Assembly (NCBI GenBank): GCA_003556525.1
Contig: PWRH01000007.1
Coordinates: 1-6,168, forward strand
Direction of reading: 5' to 3'
Length of the DNA: 6,168 bases
Origin: Candidatus Nealsoniibacteriota bacterium
Lineage (GTDB): Bacteria; Patescibacteriota; Minisyncoccia; Minisyncoccales; RBG-13-42-11
The first letter of the stretch is position 1. The number at the start of each line of letters is the position of its first letter. A program made the position numbers and the translations under genes. This document shows positions 4,997 through 6,168 of this stretch, piece by piece. A model generated the notes under the pieces. That model made no database searches and was not told the DNA's origin. It saw nothing but the letters and a program-made list of their open reading frames with translations.

Positions 4997-6168
4997 TTAT
5001 CTTATAAGGAAAAACCACAAAAGCAAAATAAATATTGATAAAAACGATAATAAAATGATTGCTATTATGATTCTAATAAAAATTTGTTGGAATTGGGAAG
5101 GTTTTTTAGGAAGTTTTGGGATTAATGTTTCCGGCTGTATTTTTTCTTCCTCAGGGCTTTTTTCTAAAGACTCTTTTTTAGGAATAAATTCGCCCTCTTC
5201 CTCCAATTTTCTTCTTTCTTCCTCTTCTTCCTCCAATTTTCTTCTTTCTTCCTCTTCTTCCAATGTCGCTTCTTCTTTTAGTGATTCTTTTTTAGGAATA
5301 AATTCGCCTTCTTCCTCTAGCCTTCTTCTTTCTTCCTCTTCTTCCTCTAGCCTTCTTCTTTCTTCCTCTTCTTCCTCTAACCTTCTTCTTTCTTCCTCTT
5401 CTTCCTCTAGCCTTCTTCTTTCTTCCTCTTCTTCCTCCAGCCTTCTTCTTTCTTCCTCTTCCAGTTTTTCTTTTTCCGCATGCTTTCTTTTTTCCTCTTC
5501 CAATCTTTTTTCCTCTTCCAATCTTTTCCTCTCTTCTTCCATTTGTTTTCTTTTTTCTTCCTCCAACCCTTTTTCCTCTCTCGGATCTTCCTTTTCTTCC
5601 AATTTTTCTTTTGCTCTCTCTATTTTATTTTCCTCTTCCCCTTCTTCTGTTTTTATTTTTTCTTCACTAATTATTGGCTGCACCTCAACCTCTTTTTCTT
5701 TTGCTCTTTTTATTTGATCTTCCATTCTTGTTTTTTCAGAAACCTCTTCCGGCCTATCCGATATTTTTTGTCCCGTGCTTGCTTCAGACTTAATTGGCAG
5801 AGAAAGACTTTTTAACAGGCGGTCTATTTCTTTTAACCTTTCTTTTATTGACATTTCTTTATCCAAAAAGTCTGCCTCTTCTTTTTCTATGTTTTCTATG
5901 TTAGATAACAATCCCTTTTTTTCTTCTTCTATTATCCACCTTTCTTTTTCCAGTTTTTTCTTATCATCTTCAACTTTCCACCTGTCTTGCTCAATACTTC
6001 TTTGTTTTTTCGGATCGGAAGCTTGTTTTTCTTTGCTTTCAATGTCTTTAAGTACCTCTTCAATAACCCTTTCTTCTTTTATTATCTCTTCCAATTCATT
6101 TTCAATTCTGGTTTTTTTCGCTAAAAGATCACCTTTTTTTTGTTTTATTGAATTTTTTTGGTCAATTA
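4997..6168 (-). CDS. Repeat-rich charged coiled-coil protein with C-terminal membrane anchor (5' end outside window)
   Basis: The frame is open from its TAA stop at 4999-4997 to the right edge. A TTG at 6094 could be taken as a start, but the 24 complete codons upstream of it have no stop and continue the same helical, charged style (GDLLAKKTRIENE), and there is no in-frame ATG, so the true start lies beyond 6168. Counting from the TTG, residues 1-98 are coiled coil with two related RW(K/I)(V/I)E repeats (38-55). Residues 99-170 are a Ser/Glu/Lys-rich linker, and about 175-300 is a very long Glu/Arg helix with 10-residue tandem repeats (EEEEERRRLE). GEFIPKKESL occurs twice (263-272 and 301-310). 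A Pro-rich hinge (PKLPKKPSQ) precedes one membrane helix (about 338-364) at the very C-terminus. The bulk is probably cytoplasmic, as in a tail-anchored protein. I do not recognise a named function. A structural or scaffold role at the membrane is inference. Confidence 0.8.
   Translation of the reverse strand, partial: IDQKNSIKQKKGDLLAKKTRIENELEEIIKEERVIEEVLKDIESKEKQASDPKKQRSIEQDRWKVEDDKKKLEKERWIIEEEKKGLLSNIENIEKEEADFLDKEMSIKERLKEIDRLLKSLSLPIKSEASTGQKISDRPEEVSEKTRMEDQIKRAKEKEVEVQPIISEEKIKTEEGEEENKIERAKEKLEEKEDPREEKGLEEEKRKQMEEERKRLEEEKRLEEEKRKHAEKEKLEEEERRRLEEEEEERRRLEEEEEERRRLEEEEEERRRLEEEEEERRRLEEEGEFIPKKESLKEEATLEEEEERRKLEEEEEERRKLEEEGEFIPKKESLEKSPEEEKIQPETLIPKLPKKPSQFQQIFIRIIIAIILLSFLSIFILLLWFFLIR
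5172..5320 (-). repeat. Direct repeat pair spaced 114 bp encoding GEFIPKKESL twice
   Basis: A 23-nt exact match (5172-5194 and 5286-5308) within a longer similar stretch (about 5169-5206 and 5283-5320) gives the same 10-residue motif twice, 38 codons apart. Each copy directly follows a block of 30-bp repeats in coding order, so a whole unit of repeat array plus GEFIPKKESL tail seems to have been duplicated. Confidence 0.85.
5201..5260 (-). repeat. Two identical 30-bp tandem repeats (array B)
   Basis: Two perfect 30-bp copies (5201-5230 and 5231-5260) lie in frame in the coiled-coil gene and encode the 10-residue KLEEEEEERR unit. The unit differs from array A at four positions, which change an Arg codon to Lys and switch the Leu codon. 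Perfect identity suggests recent duplication or homogenisation. Confidence 0.92.
5311..5460 (-). repeat. Five 30-bp tandem repeats (array A)
   Basis: Five consecutive 30-bp units (5311, 5341, 5371, 5401 and 5431 as first bases) encode the 10-residue unit EEEEERRRLE in the coiled-coil gene. The units differ only in the bases that make the Leu codon (CTA, CTA, TTA, CTA and CTG on the coding strand), so every change is silent. There are no spacers and the units keep the reading frame. Confidence 0.95.

Noticed and set aside
5311..5460. Regular 30-bp repeats resembling a CRISPR array
   Set aside because: The units are contiguous without spacers, keep a reading frame and vary only at synonymous positions of a coiled-coil gene.
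4935..5717. Long plus-strand open frame of Ser/Phe/Leu-rich sequence opposite the coiled-coil gene
   Set aside because: It mirrors the polypurine coding strand, has low-complexity composition, overlaps two real genes and shows no domain.
5480..5815. Plus-strand Phe/Leu-rich open frame
   Set aside because: It is an antisense shadow of the Glu/Lys-rich coding strand, and its hydrophobicity is a by-product of TTC/CTT triplets.

Overview
This is an AT-rich window whose homopolymer A/T runs, gene content and protein styles fit a Candidate Phyla Radiation (Patescibacteria) genome, most likely Parcubacteria. That placement is inferred from family resemblance, not from a marker tree. Supporting traits are a PTS-pilin-like small membrane protein with the 'LEYP' and 'VYGG' signatures, a membrane-anchored double-LysM/M23 peptidase, a large DUF11-type surface protein, and a long charged coiled-coil protein with a C-terminal membrane anchor. 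All visible stop codons are TAA, and the genes read through normally under the standard bacterial code.

Layout from left to right. Positions 1-244 (minus) hold the N-terminal part of a pilin-like secreted membrane protein that runs off the left edge. Positions 280-1104 (minus) are rsmA (ksgA), the 16S rRNA dimethyladenosine methyltransferase. A 145-bp divergent intergenic region (1105-1249) separates it from a plus-strand LysM-LysM-M23 cell-wall peptidase (1250-2425). A strong bidirectional hairpin terminator (2444-2472) lies between that gene and the convergent minus-strand block.

The minus-strand block reads, in transcription order: a charged, repeat-rich, C-terminally membrane-anchored coiled-coil protein (4997 to beyond 6168, start outside the window); a DksA/TraR-type zinc-finger protein (4619-4993, only 3 nt after the previous stop); and a 686-residue single-pass surface protein built of Ig-like/DUF11 modules with a peptidoglycan-binding domain nested in its last module (2501-4561). 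The first two look like one transcription unit. The third may be read from the same unit or from its own AT-rich promoter.

The window is mostly cell-envelope business: a wall hydrolase, a wall-binding surface protein, a membrane-tethered coiled coil and a pilin-like protein, plus one ribosome-maturation enzyme and one probable transcription regulator. The points most worth a second look are the nested peptidoglycan-binding domain, the in-frame 30-bp repeat array with its neighbouring segmental duplication, the shifted first metal ligand of the peptidase, and the lack of clear Shine-Dalgarno sites with -10-like boxes placed about 7 nt before start codons.
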